The position numbers and the translations under genes were made by a program. A DNA stretch of 64,000 nt from assembly GCA_023101885.1 (NCBI GenBank), contig JALPQD010000143.1:4992014-5056013 (forward strand). The letters are read 5' to 3'. The notes beneath the pieces are model-generated. The model searched no databases. It was not told the DNA's origin and saw only the letters and a program-made list of their open reading frames with translations. Below, in pieces: positions 32,691 through 44,344 of the stretch; positions within the stretch are counted from its first letter, which is position 1, and every line of letters starts with the position of its first letter. Source of the DNA: Typhlomys cinereus. Taxonomy: Eukaryota > Chordata > Mammalia > Rodentia > Platacanthomyidae.

Positions 32691-33489
32691 CTTGTTTTTC
32701 AGAAAGAAAGAAGGTCTGAATATTGGAAAGCAACCAGATCATGATTCCGTCCTACCTGAACATAATTAAAGGAAATAAGTCCACAACCACATGGATGCAA
32801 AGCAGGACACAGACCAGAGTGCTTTATGCTTGTAAGTGTTATGAGAAGGAAAAGTTCTAGAGTAGAAGGGAAAAAAAAGAGATTCTGGAGGTCAAGGGTC
32901 AGATTACTTTTAAATCACCCAATCTGAGGAATCTTCCATAGATTGTGTCTTCAGTGGCGCATTGGCATTGTGACAACTGAGTGCAATAGAACACAGTATG
33001 CTTCTGGGGGAGGGGGGAGCTGCAGAATAAATGGATGGTCGCCTGAGACCTAGAGACAGCGCTGCAGGAGTATTGTTGCTGTCATCAAGAATGTCCAGGC
33101 ACTACAATCTCATCCTACCTTGAATTTAAGATGGTACAAATTGAAGACTGTTCCTGAAAAGTGGTCTTCTCAGGGCTTGGAAGTTCTTTCTATCTCTACC
33201 TTTGGCAAGGGCATTTACAAGAGGAAGAGAAAGGAATGAGAGGAAGGGCAGGAGTTGGGATGCAACTAGACTTTTAAGAATCTGCATAGCTAATAGTCTT
33301 CATTGGATTAGCTTCATAAGGGGTTAAGGAAGGAATTTGAAACCTTATCTGAAAATTAAGGTTTCATTATACTACTTGGATCTAAGTATTACAAACAATT
33401 TTAGCCTTAAACACAACTGCTTTACAGGGCCTTAGAAAGAACATGCAGTGGAAAATTTTAATGGAACAGGGCTTTAATTTTTTTACACC
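32691..33489. other. Unique sequence, no gene seen
   Basis: No repeat, CpG cluster or long open frame recognised. Confidence 0.45.
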
Positions 33490-33600
33490 TGTTTGTCAGA
33501 CAGAATCTCATATGTAACCGACTAACTTCAAACTCAGTCTTCCCCTGTCTTTTTTCTGAGCACTGGGATTATAGACGTGTGCTGCCACACTGGATTTAGT
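33490..33600 (-). repeat. B1-like SINE fragment, minus strand
   Basis: 'acagaatctcatatgtaacc', 'gagcactgggattatagacg' and 'tgtgctgccacactgg' are reverse-complement landmarks of B1. Confidence 0.65.
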
Positions 33601-35064
33601 GTTGCTTCATAGCTATGTAATGATTATCGAATTGTATAATGTCTCTGAGTTTCAGAATCTTATGGAGAGTGATTTAAAAGTAATAACCCTGATGTTTTTG
33701 ATGGTGATAAAGACAGAAGTGTGTAATATGCATGGAAGGAACCAGTATAATAGGAAACATAAAGAGCAATTGTAAACATCTGGCATTGGTGACAACTTGC
33801 ATTTAGTATTCCTTACCCACGTCCTCAGTCCCTCCCTAGGGAGCCTCCCCATGCCTGGTGGACCCTTCCGTAGTCCTGCCCTGAATTTACCTGGGGAAAG
33901 CTGCACAATCAGAAGTATTACCGCCACAATGTTTTAATGATATCCAACCTCAATTTGGTCTTATATTCTGCTAGCTGATTTGTGCATGGTTTCTTCTCTC
34001 TGATTCTTTGGAGTGTCTTTTAAAAAATGTCTCTGTTCCAAGAATCCCACTTCTTCCCTCCCCCTCTTGCTCGTTCTGTCCCTTCACCCTTATTAAGTGA
34101 TGCAGAGAAGTCGGAGGCACCTCACTCTTTGCCAGCACGTGAACTTCGAGCTTAGCTTTCTTCTCTTCCACCTTTCCTGCTTCGTCCTCGCTAATCGGAG
34201 AGGTGGCCTTCATCTACAAGGGTCCTCTTCGTATGCTCTGGGGGGTCAGTCCCCATCTTGTTCTGCAGCGTTTGCTTCATGGATTATGGCTCTTCTGGCT
34301 CTCAAAACGTTCCCTCCTCATTGGCTCTGTCTTCCAAACATGCCCCTTCACTAAATGCCCTGTTCCCGCTGCAGCCTTTCATTTTGCACACGTTCAGTTG
34401 TCTGAAAGCAGCTGCAAGGCAAAACACCGTCACAGAAGGATGGGGGAAATGCCCGAAGCCCACGGGAAGCTCTGAAAATCACAAGGGAGCGAGCTGTGTG
34501 CAAAGCCATCTTGGAGAAGGAGCAGGGGATTCCAGCAGCCTTTCGCTTCTTTCTGCCAGACTTCACGAAAGAGCTGTCAATATATCCTACTTCTTTTGCT
34601 AGATTGTTTTGTTGTGCTGAGGAGGGACCCCAGGAACTTGCGCTTTAGGTTTTTCTTTCATAAAATCATTTTTTTTTCACCCCTCTAATCAATCTATACT
34701 TGTCAAACTCACCAGCTGTTTTCTCATTGCTATACCTGAAGGGCATTTTTCAATCATGTAGTGCTTGGTTTCTGCCATTCTAAAAATGTTGATCTCAAAG
34801 TTGGGAGGGAATGGTAGTTACCAGAGACTTCCAGGAGTGGGGGAGGGGCTATGCTCCAATGGTGGGTAAATGTGCTCATTTACTAAGTTACAGTTGGATA
34901 GATGCAATTCTCATGTGCTTTGTACAATAGGGTGTTTACCGATGACAGTGGTTCTGCTGTGAATATCAGATGAGCCAGGAGAAAGGAATTGAAGTTTTCA
35001 CTGTAATGAGCTGATGAATGTCTCGGAAGATAAGTTTAACTTCATTTAAGCTTTATGTAATGGG
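33601..35064. other. Unique sequence, no gene seen
   Basis: Several overlapping frames of 71-114 codons occur at 33.65-34.60 kb, three of them on the plus strand in different frames over the same DNA. None has a recognisable motif, and the overlap argues for low stop density rather than a gene. Confidence 0.4.
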
Positions 35065-35235
35065 GCCAGTGAGATAGCTAAGTGTTGCACAATGGTGACC
35101 TGAGTTTGATTCCTGGAAGCCCACGTGATGGAAGGAGAGAACGAACTTCTGAAAATTGTCCTTGAATATCCACTGTGCTGTGTACCGTGCTATGCATATG
35201 TATGCATTCTCTCCTTCTTTAAAAATAAATAAAAC
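35065..35235 (+). repeat. Old tRNA-derived SINE (B2/B3/B4-related)
   Basis: 'ggggccagtgagatagctaa' (A-box region), 'gacctgagtttgattcctgg' (B-box region), 'ttctgaaaattgtccttgaa' and an AAATAAATAAA tail. The layout is typical of rodent SINEs, and the copy is old. Confidence 0.7.
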
Positions 35236-36066
35236 TTATCTATACATATATCAAAAATCAGTCACCTCATTAATAATAATTTTTATGTTTATGTTTTCAT
35301 TAAAATAGATGAAATGGAAATTGAACAAGAAAAAGAAAGTGCAGAGCACACTGTTCTTGAAACACTTTCTTGACATCCACACTTTCTTCTCACAGTTTCT
35401 CCCATCTCTCTACTATTCATTCCTTCAGCCCCGTGAACTCTTTCCTTGCAGTTCCTTGAATGTTCATATTGTTTTATTTCACCTCTGTCCTCCCTCTGCT
35501 TTGCCTCTCAAAGTGTCCCTTGACCCTCCATTACTTCCACTTCTCTAGTCCTGCTCTTCCTGTTTGTAGAAAGTATGAGATACGACCTAGATGTGCAAAA
35601 GAGCAGTTTTCTAATTTATAAAAAAAGGACACTATTGTGCTCAGGCTTTCCCATCCATTTTTGTTGCTGATAGGAAAATTGAAATAATTCAGTTAGATCA
35701 TGGTCTTCTATTTTTATTTCAGTTGTAGGCTGTGTATTTTTATTTCAGAAGCTAGGTCAGCCCCAGCTTCTTTTTGATAGGATGGTCTCCTTCCTGTTAC
35801 TCCTCATGGCCAGACTCCTCAGAGGGCATTTGGACATAGGGTGAGTGCAAATCTCCCGTTGGCAGAAAAATGCATCTGGAACTGATTACTGAACATACTG
35901 TTTTCAGTGGGGTGAACATTGGAAGTAGCTTTGTCCCTCCCCCACCCAAGGACACTCAAATTGATGTTATTCTCTATTCCATCCTTGAGTCGGTCAAGTA
36001 TTTGGGTTATTCTCTGTGTACTGGACGAACATTGGGCAGGACTCAGGCCTTCTTGGTTGTACAATA
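35236..36066. other. Unique sequence, possible L2 remnant
   Basis: 35385-35560 is pyrimidine-rich with L2-like phrases ('cattccttcagccccgtgaa', 'ctttccttgcagttccttga'). No gene is recognised. Confidence 0.35.
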
Positions 36067-36097
36067 AACTTTAATGAGTATCATTAAATGTGTTCTA
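36067..36097 (+). repeat. 31-bp exact direct repeat, copy 1
   Basis: 31 bases are identical to 37410-37440 (1343 bp downstream). It starts 'aactttaatgag' and ends 'tgtgttcta'. No repeat family is recognised. Confidence 0.9.
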
Positions 36098-37409
36098 TTA
36101 TTAATATTAATAAGCTTATTAATCATGTTGTACCAGCTGTGATCCAACCAACACTAGTGGTACCTGCTTGGACTATACAGGAGCAGGATGGTGTTTTCTC
36201 TCTCTGTCCTCATGAGTGTATTGCTCTTGCTGCCTGTCCTGGAGAGAGAAGAAGGAGGCTAAGGAATATTTCTACCGCAAGTCCATTTTTTAATCTGGTA
36301 TTGATGCTCTCTGGCGGTGAGAGATAAGATCTCCAAAGCTGGCCCTTCTCATTGGACTCCTGTATTTTTAGAGTGGTTCCCGTGGCTGGGAAATGACTTT
36401 AGACTTGCTTCCTCTAGCAGCTGTATGGATCCATCATCCCCTGAGACGTCAGTGCTGTGTCCTGTGGTCCTGGGGGGGGGGAAGCACTTCTTCCTGGTTC
36501 TCAGTGTTGTGCCTTCAGGGTTCTCTTGCAAGAAAATAGGCTTTATCTTTTTAAATCAGAAATATGCTTCTAAAAGCAAGAAGTGAGGCTTGCCCTCCTC
36601 TTTTCTTCCTCTTACAATTTTTCTCCCTTCTCCCTTTCTCTTTCTCCTCCTTGTACCTTTTTCTCTCCTGTCTTCCTTCCCTTTTACTAGTCTTCCTTTT
36701 ATTAGTTCTTCCAATTTTGAGGCTTGATTAGGGTTTAGTGGAAAACAGTAACAACCATCAAAAAAAGCATGGGCCATGGATAAGTACGGGACTCCAAAGA
36801 CTTATCACAAACTCTACTTGTGTTATTTTTAGTGAAATCCTTTTTTTTTTTTTTTCAAGTAAACCCAGATATCTTGAAGCTTATGAAGTGGAGAAGTATT
36901 TTCTGAGTGACAGTAAGAAATAAACATCAAGCAAATATTTAGAGTTTTTTTAATGCCTTTTTGGCAAAAGTTAAAAAATATTTTTCGTAATAGCAGCAGA
37001 AGCTCTTAGTTGGGTCAAATTTTAATCAGGCTCCTGAAACATCTTCTGGGCTCATGTGTGCCCTTTCCTGTAAAATTTGGCTTTGGCAAAGAGTCTAGAT
37101 ATATCAGTTCAGTGAGAACTCCTCCCTCAACATCTGATCAGGTTTCTTATCCTCTTTCATCTCCCAAGCCATGTCTGTGACCCTGAGTGTCCTCTGCAAA
37201 GAATTCTGTGAGGTTGCCTTTCCAGAATTTTCCTTACTGTATTTCCTTCTTAGCACCTTTCCGTTCTCTGACTTCTTCCCTGACTCTAGGTTGTAAGTTC
37301 TCACTTGGCCGCATCATATTTTGAGGTCACTTCTCTTCCTTACTGCAAGACTCGTTTGCAGTGGTCCCTACACTTATTGTGAAGGTTCTTCATAAAGTCT
37401 TCCTTGCTG
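36098..37409. other. Unique sequence between 31-bp repeats
   Basis: No mobile element ends are seen. A run of ten G occurs at 36471-36480. 37110-37310 has L2-like phrases. Frames of 60-89 codons look like chance. Confidence 0.4.
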
Positions 37410-37440
37410 AACTTTAATGAGTATCATTAAATGTGTTCTA
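37410..37440 (+). repeat. 31-bp exact direct repeat, copy 2
   Basis: An exact copy of 36067-36097. It ends precisely where the GA-rich tract begins. Confidence 0.9.
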
Positions 37441-37625
37441 ACAGAGAGAAAGAGAGAGGAGGGGGAGAGAGGGAGAGGAAGAGAGAGAGAAAGAGGAGGG
37501 GGAGAGAGGGAGAGAGAGAGAGAGGGAGAGGGAGAGAGAGGGAGAGGGAGAGAGGGGGGGGGGAGGGAGAGAGAGGGAGAAAGGGAGAGAGGGAGAGAGG
37601 GAGAGAGGGAGAGAGAGCGAGCGAG
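37441..37625. repeat. GA/GGGA-rich polypurine tract
   Basis: About 185 bp almost entirely of G and A, with G runs at 37553-37562 and repeating GAGAGGGA units. It can form triplex and possibly G-quadruplex structures. Arg/Glu/Gly-rich and Ser/Leu/Pro-rich frames of up to 105 codons across it are repeat translation. Confidence 0.95.
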
Positions 37626-40424
37626 ATCCTTCAGTGCTGGGCTCCTGGCATGGTTCACCTCCCACGCCTGCTTCTCTCCTTCATGTATCTACTTTTCCCT
37701 GGGAGGAGATCCTAAAGCTCTCACTAGCTTTTAAATATCCCAAAGGGGTAAGAAGCACTGCCAGACAGCTTGACCTCTTTTCGCAGTCCTATCAGCCAGG
37801 CAACTGCGGATACAACATATGAAAGAAGACTTGTACCATACATAACATATCCTCTCAGTTTGAATCTGCTGACCAAATGGTCTGCTTCTGTCTAGCTCTC
37901 CTCCATCCACTGGGGACTCAGCTGCCATTCCACAGGGCACAGGGTGCAAATTAGTTATTCAGGCTCCATTGGCAAACAGCAAGAACACTCTGCAATCTGT
38001 TATCCTGTCTAAATATCTGTGGCACTAGCGACTTAAACATGATTATAGTCATTTGATGCTGCAACTTAATTTCATGATCAAATTGTATGTATTTTATTAT
38101 CCCTCTGCCAATTTTTATAAAAGCATGTCATACAAAGGACTTGTGTGGGTCCAAATCAGATATCCACTGGTAACGTACACATCATGTACATCAACCATGG
38201 GATGCTTTTACAGGAAGCAGAAAGAGCAATAACAGAGCTATGTTTTATTTTCTTCAGATGAATGCTATGAAGCAAGGAATGTTTAAGGACTGCACTCTGG
38301 AGGGGTGTGGAGGAAGTGAGGGAGAAGGGAAATACTCATTTAAAAAAATCCCCTAACTGTGTCTGAGACCTACCCTCATGGACACAAAGATGATACAAAG
38401 AGAAGGCAAAGTGCATTCTGATCTAATGGAACTAAAGGAATCACCAAGCTGTCAATTCACTGAGCTGTAGATGTAGACACAGAATGGAGCCTTTCAATTC
38501 GGCTGCCTTCTCCCTGGGGTTAGAGACCGGTTGCCATGGATATTCTGGATTCCTGCAGCTAATGGGAGGGAGTTCTGTGGCTTGGCATCCTGGGGACTCG
38601 CCAGGGTGAAACATGAAATAGAGGCTGGTGGGTGTGGTCGTGGAGGCTGGAAGCCAAGGGTCACTAGGTCCATTTCCAGCAGAGTTAAAGCACGTTTTAT
38701 TTCAAGTCACATTCATTTGACAATCTCTATTTTCCTGAAGAAAGGAGAACCCAGACCTTTTTGTCCCTCCCCTACTGAGCAAAGAGAATCTTCATCTCCT
38801 TAAAATGGTTACGATCGCAGCCCTAAGTAGCATATGCTATAATTAGATGTGCAATGATGGCTCCCAGGATTTTTTTTCCAATGTAATTTTTGGAGGAGGG
38901 AAAAAAAGAAGGGAAATAAGGTAGTTTTGGTTCACAGACTTGACCATTTAAAAATAAATACGCATGGTGCACAGGGGCAACACAGAAGAAACTCCTGACT
39001 CATTCTACCTTATTTAAAATATTGTTTGGCACCTGCCCTCTTGTGTCTCCCAATAATTTGTGTCAGTAGCAGCCGCCCTTTTTGCTCCTTGGGTCTGCCT
39101 TTCTGTCTGCTTCAGGTTTCAAGCAGGTCACAGGAGAATACTTATCCTCTGTGTAATCTTATGGAGAATTTCCCTCTCTGACTGGATAATCGAGTACTTC
39201 AAACTCAAGTTCTTGGACAGTGGTGGCTAATCCTGAGAAGCAGGAAGTATGTTTGACTGACCTCTTGAGCCTTCTTCTCAGCTGAGTATTACAACAGCTG
39301 GAGGTCGTAGTTAGATGATTTCAGTGAGTGCAATATTCTCCAGTAACGTGAGGATGCTTTTATCTTCGCATCTCCCCAGCTTTCACTGAAGGAGTTACTG
39401 TAATACAGATTAAATAAATCTTAATTGCCATCACTGAATGACAAGGGTGAAAAGCAGGGCTGTTTGGGGGTGTTAACTGTGTCTTTGCTTTTAAAGCATT
39501 GTGTGGTCTTTGGATGGCTGTCATTGTGTAGCTGGTTGGCAGGGGCAACAGAGAAAGGCTGATTTCAGAATCCCAAGAACAGAACTGCTTTAATGTTATC
39601 GGCTTTGTGGAAATCAGAGACATTGCCTCATGGGGCAAATTGAAGGAAGTTCAGTAGTTTGGAATGTGGAAAACGCAGCTTGCCACGTCCAAATGAAGAG
39701 TGCTCTGGCAAAGGAGGAAGGTGCAAAACTTCCAGTCCCCCAAATACTGTTCTTCTATCATAAGGCCCTTTGACCCTATAAGGCAATCTCCTGCTAGTTC
39801 TGTGCTGATTTAGTCCTTCTAGCAACCTGTCTGTGCCCCCCAAGAAATCCCACACTTAGGTATCCAAGCTACTGGGATAACTCAGTGGTCGCTAAAATGT
39901 CCCATCTCAGATTGGGTCTCTCTGAATCAGACACCATATAGAGGACTTTCTACAAGCATAGGCAGAATTCTGGGGGCCTCTATGGGAGCAAGCAATGAGT
40001 GTGGGAGGTTCCTTCCTTGTCTCCGGTCGTATCTTCCATTCATACTCATCCTGAAGGAGGAGACATCATTCATCTGCTTACATTTATAACAGCCAGAGGA
40101 ATCTAAAGGTCTGGGAATAATAGAAATGAATGATATAAACAAATCTCCACAAGAATGCTTTCTTTAATTATAAACAACAGATAAGAATTATATAACATTC
40201 TAGTGTTGCTTCCAATTCCTGATTGATATAGGAAAGTATATGATATTTAGAGATGAATAAGAATGCTCCTCATCAGAAGAAAAACTTAAAAAAGAATTTG
40301 ATAGCACAAACTAGAACACATCTACTATATGTGGACAACACATATTATAAGTGAAATTAATGACAAATATGACAAAAGATTTGTATCTTTATTATAAAAA
40401 CACATTTCTTCATTTTTACTTTTT
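37626..40424. other. Repeat-poor stretch, no gene seen
   Basis: Nearly 2.8 kb with no mobile element that I recognise, the longest such block in the second half of the window. Open frames reach 92 codons (39360-39638, minus) without recognisable motifs. The shortage of insertions could reflect chance or constraint. Confidence 0.45.
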
Positions 40425-40600
40425 CTACTTTTATGAGCATACTGAGTATTCATCCCGGCTTTCCTGTCTCCCCCCTCTCTTCCATCCCCTTCCTTCCCTT
40501 CACCATTCCCTCCCACTTCCTCCCACCCTTCTGCCTGTATCCTTCTGTGGGCCCCAGGGTTTACTCTGGCTTGTCTACTTGTGTGGGGGCTCAGGCCTCC
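40425..40600 (-). repeat. G-rich 3'-end repeat R2, minus strand
   Basis: In reverse complement it has the 'agtagacaagccagagtaaa', 'ccctggggcccacagaagga' start and then a GGGA-rich block, followed by 'tactcagtatgctcataaaa'. It matches the R2 copies at 16.5-17.9 kb. Confidence 0.6.
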
Positions 40601-40705
40601 GAGAAAAACACATTTTTCCCAGGTTGCTCTTGAGCATACAACAATCCTGCTGCCTAAACCCTTTGAATGCTGGGACCACAGGGACAAGCCACTGCGCTTG
40701 GCTGA
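40601..40705 (-). repeat. B1/7SL-like SINE fragment, minus strand
   Basis: 'cccaggttgctcttgagcat', 'tgctgggaccacagggacaa' and 'gccactgcgcttggctg' are reverse-complement landmarks of a 7SL-derived SINE. It adjoins an R2 copy. Confidence 0.6.
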
Positions 40706-41099
40706 AAAGCACATCATTAAGAAAAATAGACCAGTGATGTAAATAAAAAAGTGATGAAACAGCCTGTATATAAATGAAGTTAATGTTCAAAATCATCAGA
40801 AAGTAAAGAAAACATGGGGTGAGCGTTACTCTTTATACCCTGGATTTTTGAGGAAACATTGGTGGAAATATAGATCATAACTGACATTCTGTTAAGTGTT
40901 TTGGAAATAGATTATAAATAAATTCTGCTTCAGGAGTCATATATCCTAAGGAAATAAATGATGACGTATAATATTTAATTCTTGGGAAAAATCTAAATGT
41001 CTAACCTTTGGGAACTATTTTGGATTTATGTAATAAAATGCTTTGTAATAAGTGAAGCAAATATTTCTAATGGGATGGAAAGATTTCAGGCTTCCAGCT
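40706..41099. other. Unique AT-rich sequence
   Basis: No gene or recognised repeat. Confidence 0.4.
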
Positions 41100-41365
41100 T
41101 TTCATCATGTTGACAAAATACCAGGGATAAGCAACTTATAAAGGTTTTATTTTGGCTTATGACTTCAGAGTTTTATGCCTTTGTCTCTGGCTCACAGCTC
41201 GGTCACAGGTTCTGTTGCTCTGGACTCCTGTTGGAAGGGCATATCGGGGTAGCAGGTGTGATCAAGGAGGACTGTCCTGCTCTTGGTAGTGGGAAGGCAA
41301 CAGGAGAGGATTGGGAGGGGCTGGGATCCTAATACCAGCTCCAAGTGACTTTTTTTGAAGGTAGA
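41100..41365 (-). mobile_element. MaLR-like LTR fragment, minus strand
   Basis: 'tcatcatgttgacaaaatac', 'ttttattttggcttatgact' and 'aggattgggaggggctggga' follow the reverse order of MaLR LTRs. It is strongly diverged. Confidence 0.45.
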
Positions 41366-42257
41366 AGAAAATGATGCATTTATTTCCACTGCAAATTTTT
41401 ACTTTCATACTCTGAAATATGATCTCATTGCTTTTCTGTTATAAACGAAAATGTGATAAAAGACTTTAAATTCTACAATTTTGGAAGAAAGTGTGATTAA
41501 ATAGCTGGCTTCTAGGTGGGTCTTCATAGGTAGAATTGTGACATGAAAGTCAGAATAATGAACAAATCAGTGTTATTAATGGAAAGAAAGGAAATATGTC
41601 TTGTCCAGGTTAAGATAATTCAACACACATACATAATTGATGCTTATGTAGTAATATCACAAACACATGGGGAATACATGACTGATTATTCTTGAGATCT
41701 AGTGTGAGGAGAAATAAGTTTCTGATAGTTTAAATGTTCTCAGTTTTGTCTGAACAGTTGGAGAGGCAAAACTAAAAGCCATTTTGTTGAATTTGATTCT
41801 AAATGAGAAGTATCATGTGGTAAAGCACAACACAGTATTAATATCCACTTAGTAGATGGATGACAGCTTCTGATAAGTGAGCTCTACCTCACATTGTTTA
41901 TTTTAGATTTGTCTGTGTTTGAGAGCAAACACATATATTAGAGGAAATTGAACTAATATAAATTCACTGTGTCTCTAAAGAATAATGGCAGTTGGCTCTC
42001 ATGGTTTGATAACATTTATCTATGTAGATTGACAAATCACTTCAGGACACTCACTGAAGAGTTACACTAGCCAGCATGGCTTCTGTGTCTAACAGTAGCA
42101 GTTTCTACTTATTTTTGAAATGTTTCTCACTTGACCATTTCCAACTTGGTTCTTTTATAACTATCCATACCTGCTTGTTCCTGGACTTTCTATAAATTTA
42201 TGGTTAGTAACCTGCTTTCTATCTCTGCTTTTTCTTTTCTTTTTGCATGATGCATAT
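41366..42257. other. Unique AT-rich sequence, no gene seen
   Basis: No repeat, CpG cluster or open frame of note. Confidence 0.45.
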
Positions 42258-42280
42258 ATTTGTGTGTGTGTGTGTGTGTA
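42258..42280. repeat. (TG)n microsatellite
   Basis: A short TG array of about 20 bp. Confidence 0.85.
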
Positions 42281-42329
42281 CATGACACAGGGAAGCCAAA
42301 TGCACTCCATGTATATTTTCTTAAATTGC

Positions 42330-42475
42330 TGTCTACCTTATTATTTTAGACAGATCTTTCACTGTGCCTGAAGTGCTTTGATTTTTCTACACTGGCCAAC
42401 CAGAGAGGATCCACTTATCTCCACCTGCCTGGTATTGGGGTTATAGATGCACACTGCCACAACTGGCTTTCATAT
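42330..42475 (-). repeat. B1-like SINE, minus strand
   Basis: 'gacagatctttcactgtgcc', 'gatccacttatctccacctg' and 'ggttatagatgcacactgcc' are B1 landmarks in reverse. Confidence 0.65.
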
Positions 42476-42580
42476 GGTGCTAAGTCGTCATGCTTGCATG
42501 ACAAATACATTGCTGACTTAGTTTTTCTTTTCAAATTCTGAGTACTCTATTTCTAAAAATGTGCCTTCTTAAAATGATGT

Positions 42581-42942
42581 TGTCATGGTTTAAAATGTGT
42601 CCCCCCACAGTCTCATGTGCTTCGGAAGGTCATAGCCCTTTGAGAGGTGGAGCCTTGCTGGAGGAAGGCAGTCATAAAGGATGGACCTTGAGGTGGATTA
42701 GTCCCACCCTACCTCCAGGAAAAGTCTGCCTTTGCAGCAAGCAGTCTTGCAGGTAGCTCTCAAACTTGCAAGTGGGAGTGACTTAGCCTGCCTCCAGCTT
42801 CGGCTAGCCAGTCATGCCATCTCCACTGTGAAAGACTTAAGGTTCCCTCTGGAACCTTAAGCTGAATAAATCTCCCTTTCTTCTTTAAGTTGCTTGACTT
42901 TAGGTGCTCTCTCATAGCAATAGTTAAGAGTAACTGTTAACA
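42581..42942 (+). mobile_element. Solo LTR, family B (ERVL/MaLR type)
   Basis: It begins TGTCATGG and ends TAACA, 362 bp, flanked by a perfect 5-bp duplication GATGT (42576-42580 and 42943-42947). 'gctgaataaatctcc' near 42861 contains an AATAAA polyadenylation-type hexamer, as expected for an LTR. Related copies are at 49070-49534, 50802-51188 and 61240-61620. This copy alone carries a perfect 11-bp hairpin at 42836-42861. Confidence 0.88.
42836..42861. other. Perfect hairpin inside family B LTR
   Basis: CTTAAGGTTCC and GGAACCTTAAG form an 11-bp perfect inverted pair around the loop CTCT. The loop and its immediate flanks are shared with the LTR copies near 51095 and 61536, but those copies lack the perfect pairing. 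Confidence 0.85.
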
Positions 42943-43088
42943 GATGTATAATAGAATGACTTAGTATGTAAGTGGGGGGGATGGTTGGTAGTTTTTTCCT
43001 TTGCAAATTTCCTGAGAATTATCTAGCTTTTCTGTGTATCAATATTTTCCTTGATTGTCGAGTAGAATCCTATGGAATGTAGAATCCC

Positions 43089-43552
43089 TGTTATAGTTAA
43101 GCACAGGTGTCAACTTGACTGTTGAGGGTTTGAGCTCTGGGCACAGTTGTAGAGAGTTGATGGTTGAGTTAAGCCCAGAGCAAACTTCAAGGATATTGTC
43201 TAGCTGATGGGGAAGACCCAGCCCATGGTGGGTGGGATTAGGCCCTAGATAAATCACTGGTTGAGAGAGTTGGCATCCTTCTGTTCACTTGGCCAGACAT
43301 GCTGGTCTGGCGCAAGTAAGGATCGTCCATCTCTCAGCCGTTACATGGTGATGATGTGGCCAGTTCCCTTGGCTTTGGTGTTGGTGTGAGCTCTCCTATC
43401 AAGTGGGACTATGAACTGTAACTGGAAAATTGCAAGAGAGCTCAAGTGGGACTATGAACTGTAACCGGAAAATCACAAGAGAGAATAGACTCCTTGTTCC
43501 CTTAAGGTGTTTGATGGTCATTTATCAACAACCATGCAGACGAACCACAACA
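43089..43552 (+). mobile_element. Solo LTR, family A, with internal tandem duplication
   Basis: It begins TGTTATAG and ends CACAACA, 464 bp, with nearly matching 5-bp flanks (ATCCC left, ATTCC right). The body follows the copy at 3964-4393: 'gtgtcaacttgactgttgag', 'gtggtgggattagg'-like text and 'tttatcaacaacc'. It is longer because of a 43-bp tandem duplication at 43399-43484. Confidence 0.82.
43399..43484 (+). repeat. 43-bp tandem duplication
   Basis: Unit 1 (43399-43441) and unit 2 (43442-43484) both contain 'gggactatgaactgtaac' and differ at about three positions. The LTR copy at 3964-4393 has only one unit ('gaactgtaacctgac'). Confidence 0.85.
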
Positions 43553-44344
43553 ATTCCATCACCGTTTTGTCATTCACCAATTGCAGTATATCTTAGATCT
43601 CTCTAGTTCAGAGCTATTGTGTAAACAATGTATATGCTTATTCATAGAGATGACTGTATGACATAGGTTTTCATTTGGAAGGGATCGAAGTCCAAGTCAA
43701 TTTCATTTTTAGGTATGTAAGAGGCTGCACAAATGTTTTTTCAGATGGATGTACCATTGTACGTTCCCACCAATGAGGAGTTGTTTCTTCTCATTCATAA
43801 TATAGTGCTTGATGATGACCATTCCTTTATTTCAGTCCTTCTGATAGGTAGGTAGTGATAATCATCGATGTCTTACTGCATGCCTCCTTGAAGGCTAATG
43901 ATGTCAGCTTGTTCTCCATATTGCTCTTCAGATTTCTTTTTCCTAATTGGATTTTTAAATAGTTGAACTTTGGTAGTTTCTTAAGTATTGTAAGTGCTAG
44001 TTCTTTCTTGGTTGTATGGACTGCAAGGGGTCTTAATATAGTTTGTCTTTTTCCATCCTGTTCATATGGATCATTCCATATTAACAGTCTTAAATTTTCA
44101 TAAGATTCTGTTTATTTGTCACTGTATAGGTTGTGCTTTTATCGTGTCTAAAAATCCTTTTCTAACTCTTACACCTGAACATTTTCTCTTATTCATGAGC
44201 TTTGGGTCGAGGATTGTGCTTTACTTAGGGGTGTGCAGTTGATCCAGCACAATCTTCTGAAGTTTTTTTAATCCTCCATGGAAATGGTTTTGCATTTTTG
44301 TAAGACACACATTGAACATATTTGTACTGATCTCTTCTTGAGTT

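Noticed and set aside
34097..34602. Three overlapping plus frames of 85-114 codons
   Set aside because: All three frames of the same DNA are open, which points to low stop density by chance rather than to one coding frame.
37374..37734. Arg/Glu/Gly-rich and Ser/Leu/Pro-rich frames of 75-105 codons
   Set aside because: They come from the GA-rich tract at 37441-37625 and occur in several frames on both strands.
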